Origin: Roseiarcus sp963742305
GTDB lineage: Bacteria; Pseudomonadota; Alphaproteobacteria; Rhizobiales; Beijerinckiaceae
Assembly: GCA_963742305.1 (NCBI GenBank)
Contig: CAVULN010000051.1
Location: 6,736 to 70,735, forward strand
Direction of reading: 5' to 3'
Length of the DNA: 64,000 nt
The position numbers and the translations under genes were made by a program. Shown piece by piece: positions 43,144 through 52,940 of the stretch; the stretch's first letter is position 1; every line of letters starts with the position of its first letter. The notes beneath the pieces were generated by a model. That model made no database searches and was not told the origin of the DNA. It was given only the letters and a program-made list of their open reading frames with translations.

Positions 43144-44178
43144 TTGAAGGATGCGGGTCAGCAGCTCGACAAGCCGACGCCGGCGCGCCGGCAGAGTTGG
43201 GCGCGCCGCGACGATCTCACGGCCAACCACTACAAGGCGATTATCGAGTCGTCCGAGGACGCCATCCTGTCGAAGGATCTCGAAGGCGTCATTCTCAGCT
43301 GGAATCAAGGCGCGGTGCGCCTCTTCGGCTTCACGCCCGAAGAAGCTGTGGGCAGGCCGGTCACGATCATTATCCCGCTCGACCGTCTCGACGAAGAGCC
43401 GGCGATCCTCGGGAAGATTCACCGCGGCGAGCGGATCGAACATTTCGAGACCATCCGGCAGCGCAAGGATGGAAGCCTCGTCGATATTTCGCTGACCATC
43501 TCACCGATCCGCAACTCACGCGGGACGATTGTTGGCGCGTCGAAAATCGCCGAGACATAACGGAACTGAGGAAGGCCCGCGATCGACAGCATTTGTCTGA
43601 TAAGAGAGATGAGCCACCGGGTGAGGCATCTGTTCGCCCTATCGGGCGGCATCGTGGGTTTGAGCGTCCGCTCGGCAAAATCTCCGCAAGAGCTTGCGGA
43701 ATCGGCCCGCGCGCGCCTCTCGCGCTCGCGCGAGCACACGACCTCACATTCTCGCACGGGGAAGACGTGGACCGGCCAACGACGCTCCAGGCGGTCGTGC
43801 TTCGTCGCGCCCTTCAATGAACCTGATGCCCCGCGTATCACGTTTTCAGGAATTGACGCTGGCGTTTCCGGCTCAGCCGTCACAGAGTCTAGCCTTGCTT
43901 CTCCATGAATTCGCGACGAACGCCGTCAAATACGGCGCCCTGTCCGGCGCTACGGGAACGGTGAAAGTCGCTCTTGCCGAAGAGGGCGACGCCATGGTGG
44001 TCTACTGGTCTGAGCAAGGGGGACCGACAGTCGACGCGCCGAGGGGCAGCGAGGGATTCGGCACGTGTTGTCGCGAATCGCGGTCTCTAACCAACTCGGC
44101 GGCGAACTTGTCCGCGACTGGCGGCCTGAAGGACTTGCGATCCGCCTCTCTGTTCCTCGATCGCGCCTCACTCCATGA
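43144..44178 (+). pseudogene. PAS-HWE-type sensor histidine kinase broken by several frameshifts
   Basis: The first 135 codons encode a PAS domain (HYKAIIESSEDAILSKDLEGVILSWN ... ETIRQRKDGSLVDISLTISPI). The kinase core is then spread over three frames: H-box EMSHRVRHLFALSGGIV near 43612, an N-box LLLHEFATNAVKYGALSG near 43900, and the end LGGELVRDWRPEGLAIRLSVPRSRLTP at 44178. Five to six single-base shifts (near 43548, 43597, 43727, 43805, 43885 and 44067) are needed to rebuild it. The shape is that of HWE/HisKA_2 kinases that signal to PhyR. The density of shifts is much higher than in neighbouring genes, so real decay is possible. Confidence 0.72.
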
Positions 44179-44276
44179 GCCAGCGCGACAGGCTCCGCTC
44201 TCCCGACGCGCGGCGGGCTTCCGTCGCAGGGCCGGAGATGGCGCGGGCGTCTGGCCCACGCCATCAGCGGGCCTCC

Positions 44277-44483
44277 CTATCCCAGGCCCTGGCTTTGATA
44301 CCAGAAGTCGATTTGCTTGCGGGATTCGTCCTTCGCGATGCCGTATCGCTCCTGGATTATCCCTTCGAGCTTCTCCCGGCTGCCGGCGATCTGAGTGAGG
44401 TCGTCATCGGTCAGTTTCCCCCACTGCTGCTTCACCGCGCCCTTCATTTGCTTCCAATTTCCTTCTACTCGGTTCCAATCCAT
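44277..44483 (-). CDS. CsbD family stress protein
   Basis: A 68-residue hydrophilic protein with the CsbD pattern MDWNRVEGNWKQMKGAVKQQWGKLTDDDL and a C-terminal QERYGIAKDESRKQIDFW. CsbD-like proteins are abundant under general stress in many bacteria, but their activity is unknown. ATG 44483 has GAAGGAGG upstream. An EcfG-like promoter lies at 44533-44509 on the same strand, so it fits the regulon. It is divergent from a sensor kinase gene at 44614. Confidence 0.9.
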   Translation of the reverse strand: MDWNRVEGNWKQMKGAVKQQWGKLTDDDLTQIAGSREKLEGIIQERYGIAKDESRKQIDFWYQSQGLG

Positions 44484-44508
44484 GGTTGCCTCCTTCATGG
44501 ACCCGATA

Positions 44509-44533
44509 AACTGCTGACGGGACGTTGTGTTCC
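44509..44533 (-). promoter_or_regulatory. Probable EcfG-type promoter of csbD-like gene (one -10 mismatch)
   Basis: On the minus strand, GGAAC at 44533-44529, 16 bases, then AGTT (consensus CGTT) at 44512-44509, 25 bases before the CsbD ATG at 44483. Confidence 0.6.
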
Positions 44534-44613
44534 GGCTGGCCGAGTCGCGAGTGGCGCAATAGAGTGTCAGTCGCCAATGCGTCTTCATGGGCGTACATGC
44601 CAAAGGTGATCTG

Positions 44614-45823
44614 ATGCCGTCGTCCGACAAGCCGGTTCCGCCGGTCGTCGAACCCACGCCTGCAAGCGCGGAGTCGGATCTGACCCTGCGGGCCTTGCAC
44701 CAGCGCATTCGTCAGCAGGAAATCCTGGCGGAACTCGGCGTCGGCGCCTTGCAAGGACCAGGGTTCGATCAACTTCTGGCCGATGCGGCGCGCCTGACCG
44801 CCGAGGGCCTTCGGACTGAATTTTGTAAGGTGCTCGAATATATCCCAGGCGAAAACCAATTTCTGGTTCGGGCCGGCGTCGGTTGGGAACCGGGGGTCGT
44901 TGGCGTCGCCATCATCGGCGCGGATCTCGCTTCACCGGCCGGATTTGCGCTGAAGACTGGACGGCCCGTAATCTCCAATCATCTCGAAATCGAGGAGCGC
45001 TTCAGAACCCCCGAGATTCTCGTCAGACACGGGGTTCATCGCGCCATGAACGTTATCCTCCAGGGCGATGGGCGGCCGTTCGGCGTGTTGGAGGTTGACA
45101 GCCGTTCGGGAGATCAGTTTGTCGAGCACGATCTCGCGTTTCTTCAGGGCGCCGCCAACATCCTCGGAATGGCGATCGAGAGGCAACGGTACGAGCGCAA
45201 TTTGAAAGCTGCGCTCGAGCGGCATCAGTTTCTCATCAAGGAGATGAACCATCGGGTGAAGAACAGCCTCGCGCTTGTGGGGAGCATGTTGCGTCTGCAG
45301 GCCCGCGAAGATTCCGACCCGTCGTTCACAGAGAGACTAGAGGACGCTACCCTTCGGGTGGGCGCAATCGCTCGGGTGCATGAGCAACTGTATCAAACCT
45401 CGGACATCGAGCGTTTCGATGTCGGACGATACATCGAAGCGATTTGCAAAGACCTCGGCGCCAGTTTCGCGCAATGCGAGATTCACGTTCGAGCGGAGCC
45501 GGGAATTGTGATCTCGGCCGACCGGGCCATTTCGTCCGCGCTGATCATCAATGAGCTCGTGTCGAACGCGGCGAAGCACGCCTATAAGGGGCATGGCGCA
45601 GGCGGAGTTCTGGGTCAACGTCGCCACGACAGGCCTGGACAGCTTTTCGATCGCGGTTCGCGACGAAGGCGGGGGCTTTCCTGAAGGCTTCGAATTTGGG
45701 CGGGGAAAGGGGCTGGGCGCCCGCATGATCCGCACGCTCGCGGAGCAACTGAACGCGTCGCTGGAAGTCGTCGCGCGCCGCCCCGGCGCCGAGTTCGTCC
45801 TCACCGCGCCCCTTACCCCCTAG
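44614..45823 (+). CDS. GAF domain-HisKA_2 sensor histidine kinase, one frameshift
   Basis: Cytosolic sensor kinase of about 402 residues. A GAF domain spans about residues 28-185 (RTEFCKVLEYIPGENQFLVRAG ... GVLEVDSRSG). The HisKA_2 phosphoacceptor region starts at LIKEMNHRVKNSLALVGSML near 208, and HATPase N- and G-boxes follow (ALIINELVSNAAKHAYKG; VRDEGGGFPEGF; GKGLGARMI). The frame breaks near 45590, where GGGG in AAGGGGCATGG should be GGG. This kinase class phosphorylates PhyR or single-domain regulators in the general stress pathway. It ends APLTP at 45823. Confidence 0.85.
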
Positions 45824-46151
45824 CGGGACTTTCGGCGACCCCAGCTCTGAAGGCGCGGAGAGCGGAAGGGCGGAACTAACTAAAATGGAACTAAGGCCGC
45901 CAAAGCGATCGTTGCGCTGCTCTGCCTCGTTTTCGGGGGTCGCGGCGTTGGATAGGCGTTAAACATGTAGCCTGACGGCCGCTTCAAGACCGCCGGCCAA
46001 AGTTGTCGGGAAACTCCAACCACTCGCAACCTATTGCGTGCATTGAGGGATTTGCGATGGCTAGACATATTTGTGCTTGACGCGCCGGAACAATTGGCGT
46101 TTCCATTCTGTGGTCGCCGAGGGGCGACGCAAGATCGCGTAGCTGCTTGCG
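45824..46151. other. Intergenic region, no gene seen
   Basis: 328 bases. Contains two GGAACTAA blocks (45874-45881 and 45889-45896) reminiscent of the dispersed repeat; the second is 18 bases from a CGTT, which is too far for a clean EcfG promoter. Confidence 0.4.
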
Positions 46152-46989
46152 TTGGGGGGCAAGTCTTTGACCCGCGCCGGCCCGAACCGTTGTTGGGCGG
46201 CCGTGAGCGCGCTCGCGGTTCTCCTCGGCGCGCCGGCCGCCGCATTCGGCGGCGCCTGGACCCTGCCCCAGAGAACCGGCCAGCTCATCGCAACCTTGTA
46301 CGGTTGGACGGGGTTCGGTCCGCCCTGGGGGGGCAATCCCCCGGTAAACCAGAGCCGCTTCGACGCGCAGACCTATGTCCAATACGGCCTGACCGATTCT
46401 CATCACCGTCTTCGGCCAGACGGCATTGGAACATTACGCGCTTGGGCAGCCGACGCCAAACACCTACAACGGCCTCGACTATTCGGATGTGGGCCTGAGG
46501 GCGAAACTCTGGTCGACCGGCGGCTGGGTGTTCTCGGGCGAGGGCGCCGCGTTCATTCCCGGGGCGCATGACGCGAAGGCGCCGGCTGAGGAGGGAAACA
46601 CGGGCTGGGCAGGGGAGGCGCGGCTCAATGCGGGGCACAACTTCGCCCTGAGCTCGATCCCGTTCCTCGGCTCAGTTCCCGGCTTCCTTGACGCGGAAGT
46701 CGCTTACCGGTTGCGCACCCAAGGCCCGCCGGACGAATGGCACGGCGATTTCACCGTCGGGTTCAAGTTCACGCCCAAGCTGATGCTGATGCTTCAGGAT
46801 TTCACCACGGTGACGATGGCGACCAAGAATCCGACGTTCCCGGCTTGGCGCTCGTCGACGGTCGAGGCGAGCCTCGTCTATGCCCTCAACGAAAAATGGT
46901 CGTTGCAGGTCGGCGTGTTCTCGACCGTTTGGACAGTCAAGACCAACACTGAGCGTGGCGCGGTGATCGCCGTGTGGCGGAGTTTTTGA
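46152..46989 (+). CDS. Outer-membrane beta-barrel-like protein, one frameshift
   Basis: About 278 residues with a signal peptide (VSALAVLLGAPAAAFGGAW) and then amphipathic beta-strand patterning (QLIATLYGWTGFGP, DVGLRAKLWSTGGWVFSGEG, DFTVGFKFTPKLMLMLQ), ending IAVWRSF with a terminal Phe, as in outer-membrane barrels. The frame breaks near 46405: GATTCTCATCACC should read DSITVFGQTALEHYALGQ, one base less. The start is uncertain (TTG at 46152 or 46167; a GGGGGG run precedes the second). The family resembles uncharacterised alphaproteobacterial surface proteins; no substrate is proposed. Confidence 0.65.
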
Positions 46990-47006
46990 GGAACGTTGGT
47001 TTCCTC

Positions 47007-47122
47007 ACGCTGTCTTTTCGGACAGCTCGGCCCGATCGACTGGCCGAGCTGCTCGCGTTCGTCGACACAGAGTGGAACGGCGTCGAGCGCGGCCTGCATG
47101 AGGCCGACTGGTCCGGCGGCTT
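47007..47122 (-). pseudogene. Internally deleted relic of the isovaleryl-CoA dehydrogenase gene
   Basis: Bases 47007-47036 match the last codons of the intact gene (47348-47378, TCTTTTCGAACAGCTCG), and 47037-47122 match an internal part (47672-47763, encoding GPLGLMAAALDVVLPYVHERKQFGQAIG). Translated, the relic reads GPVGLMQAALDAVPLCVDEREQLGQSIG. The two pieces meet at a CGATC shared by both donor positions, so a deletion of about 290 bases between short repeats explains it. The nearby intact gene at 47347 is the presumed paralogue. Confidence 0.7.
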
Positions 47123-47346
47123 GGCGCTTGGTAGGCCCCGGGTAACGCAACCGCGACACCCCGTGACGCGGCGTCAAACAGGAAATGACGATGTAGCTTT
47201 CCCGCCACATCCCGTCCACAAGGCGCGGGGAGCTTCGGCAAGTGAATAGCGACGCCGGTCACTCGATAGAATCCCTATACCAGCCAACCCCTCGACGATC
47301 GCTTGGAGTTGGTCGTGACTGGGAACGGTCCCAGCGCCGTGCGCTC

Positions 47347-48519
47347 TTACGCGCTCTTTTCGAACAGCTCGCGCCCGATCAGCATGCGCCTGATCTCGCT
47401 CGTGCCGGCGCCGATCTCGTAGAGCTTGGCGTCGCGCAAAAGGCGCCCGAGCGGATAGTCGTTGGTGTAGCCGTTGCCGCCCAGAATCTGGATCGCGTCG
47501 AGCGCGACTTGGGTTGCGCGTTCGGCGGCGTATAGGATCGCGCCCGCCGCGTCCTCGCGGGTCGTCTGTCCGCGGTCGCAGGCCTTGGCGACGGCGTAAA
47601 CATAGGCCTTGGCCGCATTCATCGCCACATACATGTCGGCGAGCTTGCCTTGGATCAGCTGGAACGTGCCGATCGCCTGCCCGAACTGCTTGCGTTCGTG
47701 GACATAAGGCAGAACGACGTCGAGCGCGGCAGCCATGAGGCCGAGCGGCCCGGCGGCCAGCACCACGCGCTCGTAGTCGAGCCCGCTCATGAGCACGTTG
47801 ACGCCCCTGCCGACCTTGCCCAGCACGTTCTCTTCCGGCACTTCGCAATTCGAGAAGATAAGCTCGCTCGTGTCCGAGCCGCGCATGCCGAGCTTATCGA
47901 GCTTCACGCCCGGCGAGAATCCCTTCATGCCGCGCTCGATGATGAAGGCGGTGATCCCGCGCGCGCCCGCCGCGGGATCGGTCTTGGCGTAGACGACAAG
48001 GGTCTCGGCCACAGGGCCGTTGGTGATCCACATCTTCGCGCCATTGAGCACGTAGCGGTCGCCCTTTCGTTCGGCGCGCGTGGTCATCGACACGACATCG
48101 GAGCCCGCGTTGGGCTCCGACATCGCCAGCGCCCCGACATGCTCACCGGAAATGAGCCTGGGCAGGTAGCGCGCCTTCTGCGCGTCATCGCCGTTGCGAA
48201 CGATCTGGTTGACGCAGAGGTTCGAATGCGCGCCGTAGGAGAGCCCGACCGAGCCGCTTGCGCGCGACACTTCCTCCATCGCCACGCAATGTTCGAGATA
48301 GCCGAGGCCAAGCCCGCCGTACTCTTCCGGCACGGTGATCCCGTGCAGGCCGAGCGCGCCCATCTTCGGCCAGAGGTCGCGCGGAAAGAGGTTGTCGCGG
48401 TCGATTTCAGCGGCGCGGGGCGCGATCTCCTTCTCGGCGAAGGCGCGGGCGCTGTCGCGGATCATGCTGGCGCTCTCGCCGAGGTCGAAGTCGAACGGAC
48501 GGGGCGCGTTGGGGATCAT
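47347..48519 (-). CDS. Isovaleryl-CoA dehydrogenase (acyl-CoA dehydrogenase)
   Basis: A 390-residue FAD flavoenzyme of leucine breakdown that oxidises isovaleryl-CoA to 3-methylcrotonyl-CoA and passes electrons to ETF. Motifs are ALAMSEPNAGSDVVSM near residue 132, WITNGPVAETLVVYAKTD near 168, the IVD-type catalytic Glu in LDYERVVLAAGP near 250, and QILGGNGYTNDYPLGRLLRDAKLYEIGAGTSEI near 345. The ATG at 48519 is well placed. The usual leucine-pathway partners (methylcrotonyl-CoA carboxylase, HMG-CoA lyase) are not adjacent. A relic copy lies just downstream. Confidence 0.88.
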   Translation of the reverse strand: MIPNAPRPFDFDLGESASMIRDSARAFAEKEIAPRAAEIDRDNLFPRDLWPKMGALGLHGITVPEEYGGLGLGYLEHCVAMEEVSRASGSVGLSYGAHSNLCVNQIVRNGDDAQKARYLPRLISGEHVGALAMSEPNAGSDVVSMTTRAERKGDRYVLNGAKMWITNGPVAETLVVYAKTDPAAGARGITAFIIERGMKGFSPGVKLDKLGMRGSDTSELIFSNCEVPEENVLGKVGRGVNVLMSGLDYERVVLAAGPLGLMAAALDVVLPYVHERKQFGQAIGTFQLIQGKLADMYVAMNAAKAYVYAVAKACDRGQTTREDAAGAILYAAERATQVALDAIQILGGNGYTNDYPLGRLLRDAKLYEIGAGTSEIRRMLIGRELFEKSA

Positions 48520-48690
48520 GGGGCGTGGCTCAAGGGCGCTTCAGGCGGCGCGACCTTGGAGGCAACGGGCCGCCTTTGGCAAGGCCCCGGCCGGGGCGAA
48601 AATGGCGGAGCCCGGAGACTCGGCGGACGCACGCCAAATTGGTGATATCCTGCGTCAGCGGCGCCGTCTCCAGCAATAGCCGCCGCGACG

Positions 48691-50446
48691 ATGGGGGGCG
48701 ATGCGTTGGCGGGCGATTTCAGTTCGAGCGCCGCGAGGAAAACCGGCTGGCTCAGGCGGCTGCCGGGCCTCGTCACTTTGCGAAATTACGAACCGGCCTG
48801 GCTGACGCACGATGTCGTCGCGGGAATCGTGTTGACGACGATGCTGGCGCCGGTTGGCGTCGCTTATGCGGTCGCGTCGGGCGTCGGCGCGATCTACGGC
48901 CTTTACGCCACGATCGCCGGTTTGCTGGCCTATGCGGTCTTCGGGCCCAGCCGGATCCTGGTGCTCGGACCCGACTCTTCGCTGGCGGCGGTCATAATCG
49001 GGGTCGTCGCCCCGCTCTCTGCGGGCGATCCGAATCGGGCGATCGCGCTCGCCGGCGTGATGGCGCTCGTCTCTGGCGCGGTCGCTTGTCGTGGCCGGGA
49101 TCGCCCGGCTCGGCTTCGTCACCGACCTTCTGTCGAAGCCGATCCGCTACGGCTACATGAACGGAATCGCGCTGACCGTGCTGATCAGTCAGATACCCAA
49201 ACTGCTCGGGTTCAAGATCACGAGCGCCGGACCTCTGCGGGACCTGTGGTCGATCGCCGGCGCGGTCGCGGGCGGCAAGGTCAACTGGGTCGAGTTCGCG
49301 CTCGGAGCCGCGACGCTTGCGGCGATTCTGCTGGTGAAGAGGCGCAAGCGCTTTCCCGGGATCCTTCTCGCGATGATCGCCGCGACGGCGGTCGTCTCCG
49401 TCTTCCAGCTGGCGGAGCGCGCGAACATCTCGGTCCTCGGCTCGCTCCCCCGCGGCCTGCCAATGTTGACAATCCCGTGGATTCCGTTCGCCGACCTGGT
49501 CCCGGTCATCATTGGCGGCTGCGCCGTCGCCCTCGTGTCGTTTGCCGACACCAGCGTGCTCTCCCGAACTTACGCGGTCCGAACGGGCTCGCGCGTCGAT
49601 CCCAATCAGGAGATGGTGGGGCTTGGCGCGGCCAATCTCGCGGCCGGACTGTTTCAGGGCTTTCCGATCAGCAGCAGTTCGTCCCGCACGCCGGTCGCAG
49701 AGGCTGCCGGCTCCAGAACCCAGCTGACCGGGGTCGTTGGCGCGCTCCTGGTCGCCCTGCTCCTGCTGCTGGCGCCGGATCTGCTCAAGTATGTGCCGAC
49801 CGCCGCGTTGGCTGCGGTCGTCATCTCGTCGGCGATCGGATTGTTCGAGGTCAATGACCTCAAGCGGCTGTTCAAAATCGAACGGTGGGAGTTCTGGCTG
49901 TCAATAGTGTGCTTTGCGGGCGTGGCCGTCTTTGGCGCCATCGAGGGAGTCGGCATCGCGGTGGTGATCGCGGTCATCGAGTTTCTCTGGGACGGTTGGC
50001 GTCCTTATTTCGCGGTGCTGGGACGGGTCGACGGCGTGAGGGGCTTTCATGATGTCACCCGCTATCCCAATGCGCGTCAAACGCCCGGGCTGGTGTTGTT
50101 CCGGTGGGACGCGCCGCTGTTTTTCGCCAACGCGGAGTTCTTTAAGGATCGCGCGCTCGATGCCGTGGCGACCGCGACTGCCCCGGTCGAATGGTTGGTC
50201 GTCGCGGCGGAGCCGGTGACAAGCATCGATGTCACCGCGGCCGACGCGCTGTCAGAGTTGAACGAGACGCTCCGGCGCACAGGGACGAGACTGTGCTTCG
50301 CCGAACTCAAAGACCCAGTGAAGGATAAATTGAAGCGCTTCGGCCTGTTCGATCAAATTGGAGAGCAGTCCTTCTTCGCAACGATTGATGCCGTTGCGGA
50401 CGAATACGAGCAGACATATCGGTCGATGACGGGCCCCGCGTCATGA
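48691..50446 (+). CDS. SulP family anion transporter with STAS domain, one frameshift
   Basis: About 585 residues: ten to twelve membrane spans and a C-terminal STAS domain (from about residue 440). The SulP block LTTMLAPVGVAYAVASGVGAIYGLYA is near residue 50, and PISSSSSRTPVAEAAGSRTQLTGVVGAL near 325 is conserved. The frame breaks near 49085 (GCGGTCGCTTGTCGTGG); removing one base rejoins AVVAGIARLGFVTDLLSKP. It is a sulfate/bicarbonate-type permease of the inner membrane; the ion is unknown. The start is ATG 48691; translation could begin a few codons later. Confidence 0.87.
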
Positions 50447-50526
50447 CCGCCTGTCCCGGCCGGCCGCCCTGGCCGGGGAAGAAGAGCCCGGCCGGGGAGG
50501 GAGGGTTGGGGATGCCCGTCGGGGTT

Positions 50527-50994
50527 TTAGCAAGCGTCCCAGAAGCCGGACCGGTAGCTCGGGTCGGTGTAGTACCAGCACAGGCCGGGCGCCGGCGGCC
50601 GGCCAGCGTAGGCTGCGGCGGCGCCGGCGGCGAGCACCCCGACGGCCGCGCCGGCCGCGATCGCCCCCCCAGACGGCCACCAATACCCGCCGGGCCGGGC
50701 CCAGCCGCCGCGGTAAACTCCCCCCCGATAAACGCCGCCGTGATAGCCGTGGTAACCGTAGCCTCCGCGGTAGCCGTAGCCTCCGTGGTAGGTTCCGCCG
50801 CGATGGTAGACCCCGCCGTGAGGCCCGACTCGGGTCACGCCGCGATGGGCGACAAAGGCCTTCGAAATCAGCCCTTCGCTCAACTGCGCCGTCGGATTCG
50901 GCCCCTGCGTCTCGATGGCGCCAGCCTGGGGCGGACTAAAGCCGGCCAGCGCGATCGACACACAGGCGGTTTTGACCAAACTCGACCAAATCAT
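50527..50994 (-). CDS. Secreted Gly/Tyr/His-rich protein
   Basis: A 155-residue protein with a signal peptide (residues about 1-26, ending PPQAGA) and a central low-complexity part built from repeats such as YHGGYGYRGGYGYHGYHGG and VYRGG (about residues 55-100). A hydrophobic stretch (AIAAGAAVGVLAAGAAAAYAG) and a C-terminal CWYYTDPSYRSGFWDAC follow. Such proteins are common in Hyphomicrobiales envelopes and are of unknown function. The purine-rich AAGGAGG upstream of ATG 50994 supports expression. The repeats use GGCTACGG/CCGCGGTAG units that could cause slippage. Confidence 0.72.
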   Translation of the reverse strand: MIWSSLVKTACVSIALAGFSPPQAGAIETQGPNPTAQLSEGLISKAFVAHRGVTRVGPHGGVYHRGGTYHGGYGYRGGYGYHGYHGGVYRGGVYRGGWARPGGYWWPSGGAIAAGAAVGVLAAGAAAAYAGRPPAPGLCWYYTDPSYRSGFWDAC

Positions 50995-51188
50995 GGCTTA
51001 CCTCCTTCAGCGCCCCCCGCGCCGCCAGTCGCACACCCGCACTTATCGCACAAGACCAGGGCCGAGGTGAAGACGATGCGATCCGCCGGCGAAATCCGCG
51101 CGTCCTTCAGTTCCAGGCCGTCCTGTCTTGATCGTGCAAAAGAATGGTTCGAAAAGGCAAGACAGACGAGCCAGCGAGGAGCCGCGCA

Positions 51189-52584
51189 ATGAAGAGTCCA
51201 GTATGGCGGATCGCCTTTCTCGCTCTGATGGCGATGGGCGCCGGGGCCGAGGCGGAGAATGCGGCCAGGTTGGCCGCGCTCAAGGGTCTTGCTCCGGTCT
51301 CTGCCCTCTCAAACAGCGCAGCGGGCAGAGCGGCGCTCGCCGCCAACTTCTCTGTCACCGGTGGAATCCAGACGGGCGCCATTCGACAACCGACGCTGAT
51401 GCCGTTCGCCGAACAGCAGCAGCAGGCCTTGCGCGACGCCTTCATTACCGACGGCAATCTTGCGGAACTCGCGGACGGCTTGGGTGCAACGCTCGGCGCA
51501 GCCTATCAGGCGCGCGCCCACTATCTCGACCGGGAGACGCTTCACCAGCGTCTCCGAGGCGGTCAAAAGCCTGATCGCCTACGCCAACTCGACGTCGGGA
51601 TCCGATTCGAACGCGGGCAAATATTTCTTCGCCAATGGCACGACCAACGGCAGACAGCCGGCCTCGGACGAGGCGATGGCGATCTTCAAGGAGGCCGGCG
51701 GCGCCCCCGACCCGTTTGGACGCGCCTACAACCGGCGCGCCGGAACGCCCGGCGCTGACCTTTATGGAGATTCCCGTCCGTTTCAGACCGAACCAAGGAC
51801 CGCGAGAATCGTTGGCCCGGACTATTTCAACGTTCCGGCCGGCAACGAGGTCTACAACCGTGGCCCGATCATGGACCTGATCGACAGCCCGTCCTTTCCG
51901 AGCGGCCACACGACCTATGGATACATGGGATCGCTTCTGCTCGCCGTGCTGGTCCCGGAGCGGTACCAGGAGATGGTCGCGCGCGGGGCCGAATACGGCA
52001 ACGATCGCATCATCATGGGGGCGCACTACGCCATGGACGTTCTCGCTGGCCGCACCCTCGCGACCTATGACCTCGCGCATCTGCTCGCCAACGACCCCGC
52101 CTACATGAACCAAACACTGAAGAACGTCGCGATGACAACCGCAACGTCCGAGCCTCAAGTCCAGCCGGCCATCGGCGACTTCAGGGCGGCAGTTGCGGCG
52201 GCGCGGACGGATCTCGTGAAGGTGCTCGAAGAGTCTTGCGGGAAACTGGTCGCGGTCTGCGCGCGCGAGGATACCGGGCGCTTCAACTCGGCAGCGATGA
52301 ACGAGGCCTTCTACATGACGACTCAGACCTACGGGCTGCCTGTCGTGCATCCGGGGACGGCGGACAAGATCGAGGATGTGGGCGCGGTCGCCCCCGAAGC
52401 CGGGAACCTCCTGACAGCCGCCTTCCCCAAGCTTAGCCTCGAGGAGGCGAACCGCATCCTGACCGAGACGGAGGGACCGGGCGGCGGCTTTCTCGACGAC
52501 GGATCGGCCTTCGGCGTCTATTCGAGGCTCAACCTCTACGCCGCCGCGGGCCGCGCCGCGGCCCTCGCGCGCGTCAAGCCCTGA
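51189..52584 (+). CDS. Secreted PAP2-type acid phosphatase, one frameshift
   Basis: About 465 residues with a signal peptide (FLALMAMGAGAEA). The PAP2/vanadium-haloperoxidase active site is split over the usual motifs: SPSFPSGHTTYGYMGS near residue 238 and NDRIIMGAHYAMDVLAGR near 275. The frame breaks near 51545 (CTCGACCGGGAGACGCTTC), where shifting by one base gives RRFTSVSEAVKSLIAYAN. ATG 51189 has GAGGAG eight bases upstream. It should hydrolyse phosphomonoesters in the periplasm. The length is greater than for class A acid phosphatases (about 250), with an additional C-terminal helical region. Confidence 0.82.
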
Positions 52585-52940
52585 CGACAAGGCGCTTTGG
52601 AGTGGCCATGGGCGGACGCGGCAGCAAGCGCGCCTGCTGTCGCGTCCGGGTTCCGCGCCAGGGGGACGCGCCGGCCTGAGACATGTTGCGGAAGCGCCAA
52701 GGGCCAGACCTCGCTCTTGCCCCGGCAATATCTCCGCCTGAACTCAAACACCGTCTTCGAAGACTATGACCCCCATTGTCGCCGCCGCATGCGTCGCCTG
52801 GCGTAAGCTCATTACTCCTAGGCCTCGCTATTGATTCGATAGCATCCAAATGCGCTTTTCTATCCGGGTCCCTGTGGTCGTTGGAGCGCCGCCCATGACA
52901 ACGCCTGGCGAAGGTCTGCGCGAAACCATAGGCCTCCTCC
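52585..52940. other. Intergenic region between convergent genes, no gene seen
   Basis: 356 bases between the PAP2-type phosphatase and the 3' end of accC. No protein-like frame with a binding site was found. Confidence 0.45.

Noticed and set aside
45889..45914. GGAAC followed by CGTT as another EcfG promoter
   Set aside because: The spacer is 18 bases, outside the usual 16-17, and the next gene starts over 230 bases away.
51445..52728. 427-codon open frame on the minus strand
   Set aside because: Antisense to the PAP2-type phosphatase; composition typical of a shadow frame.
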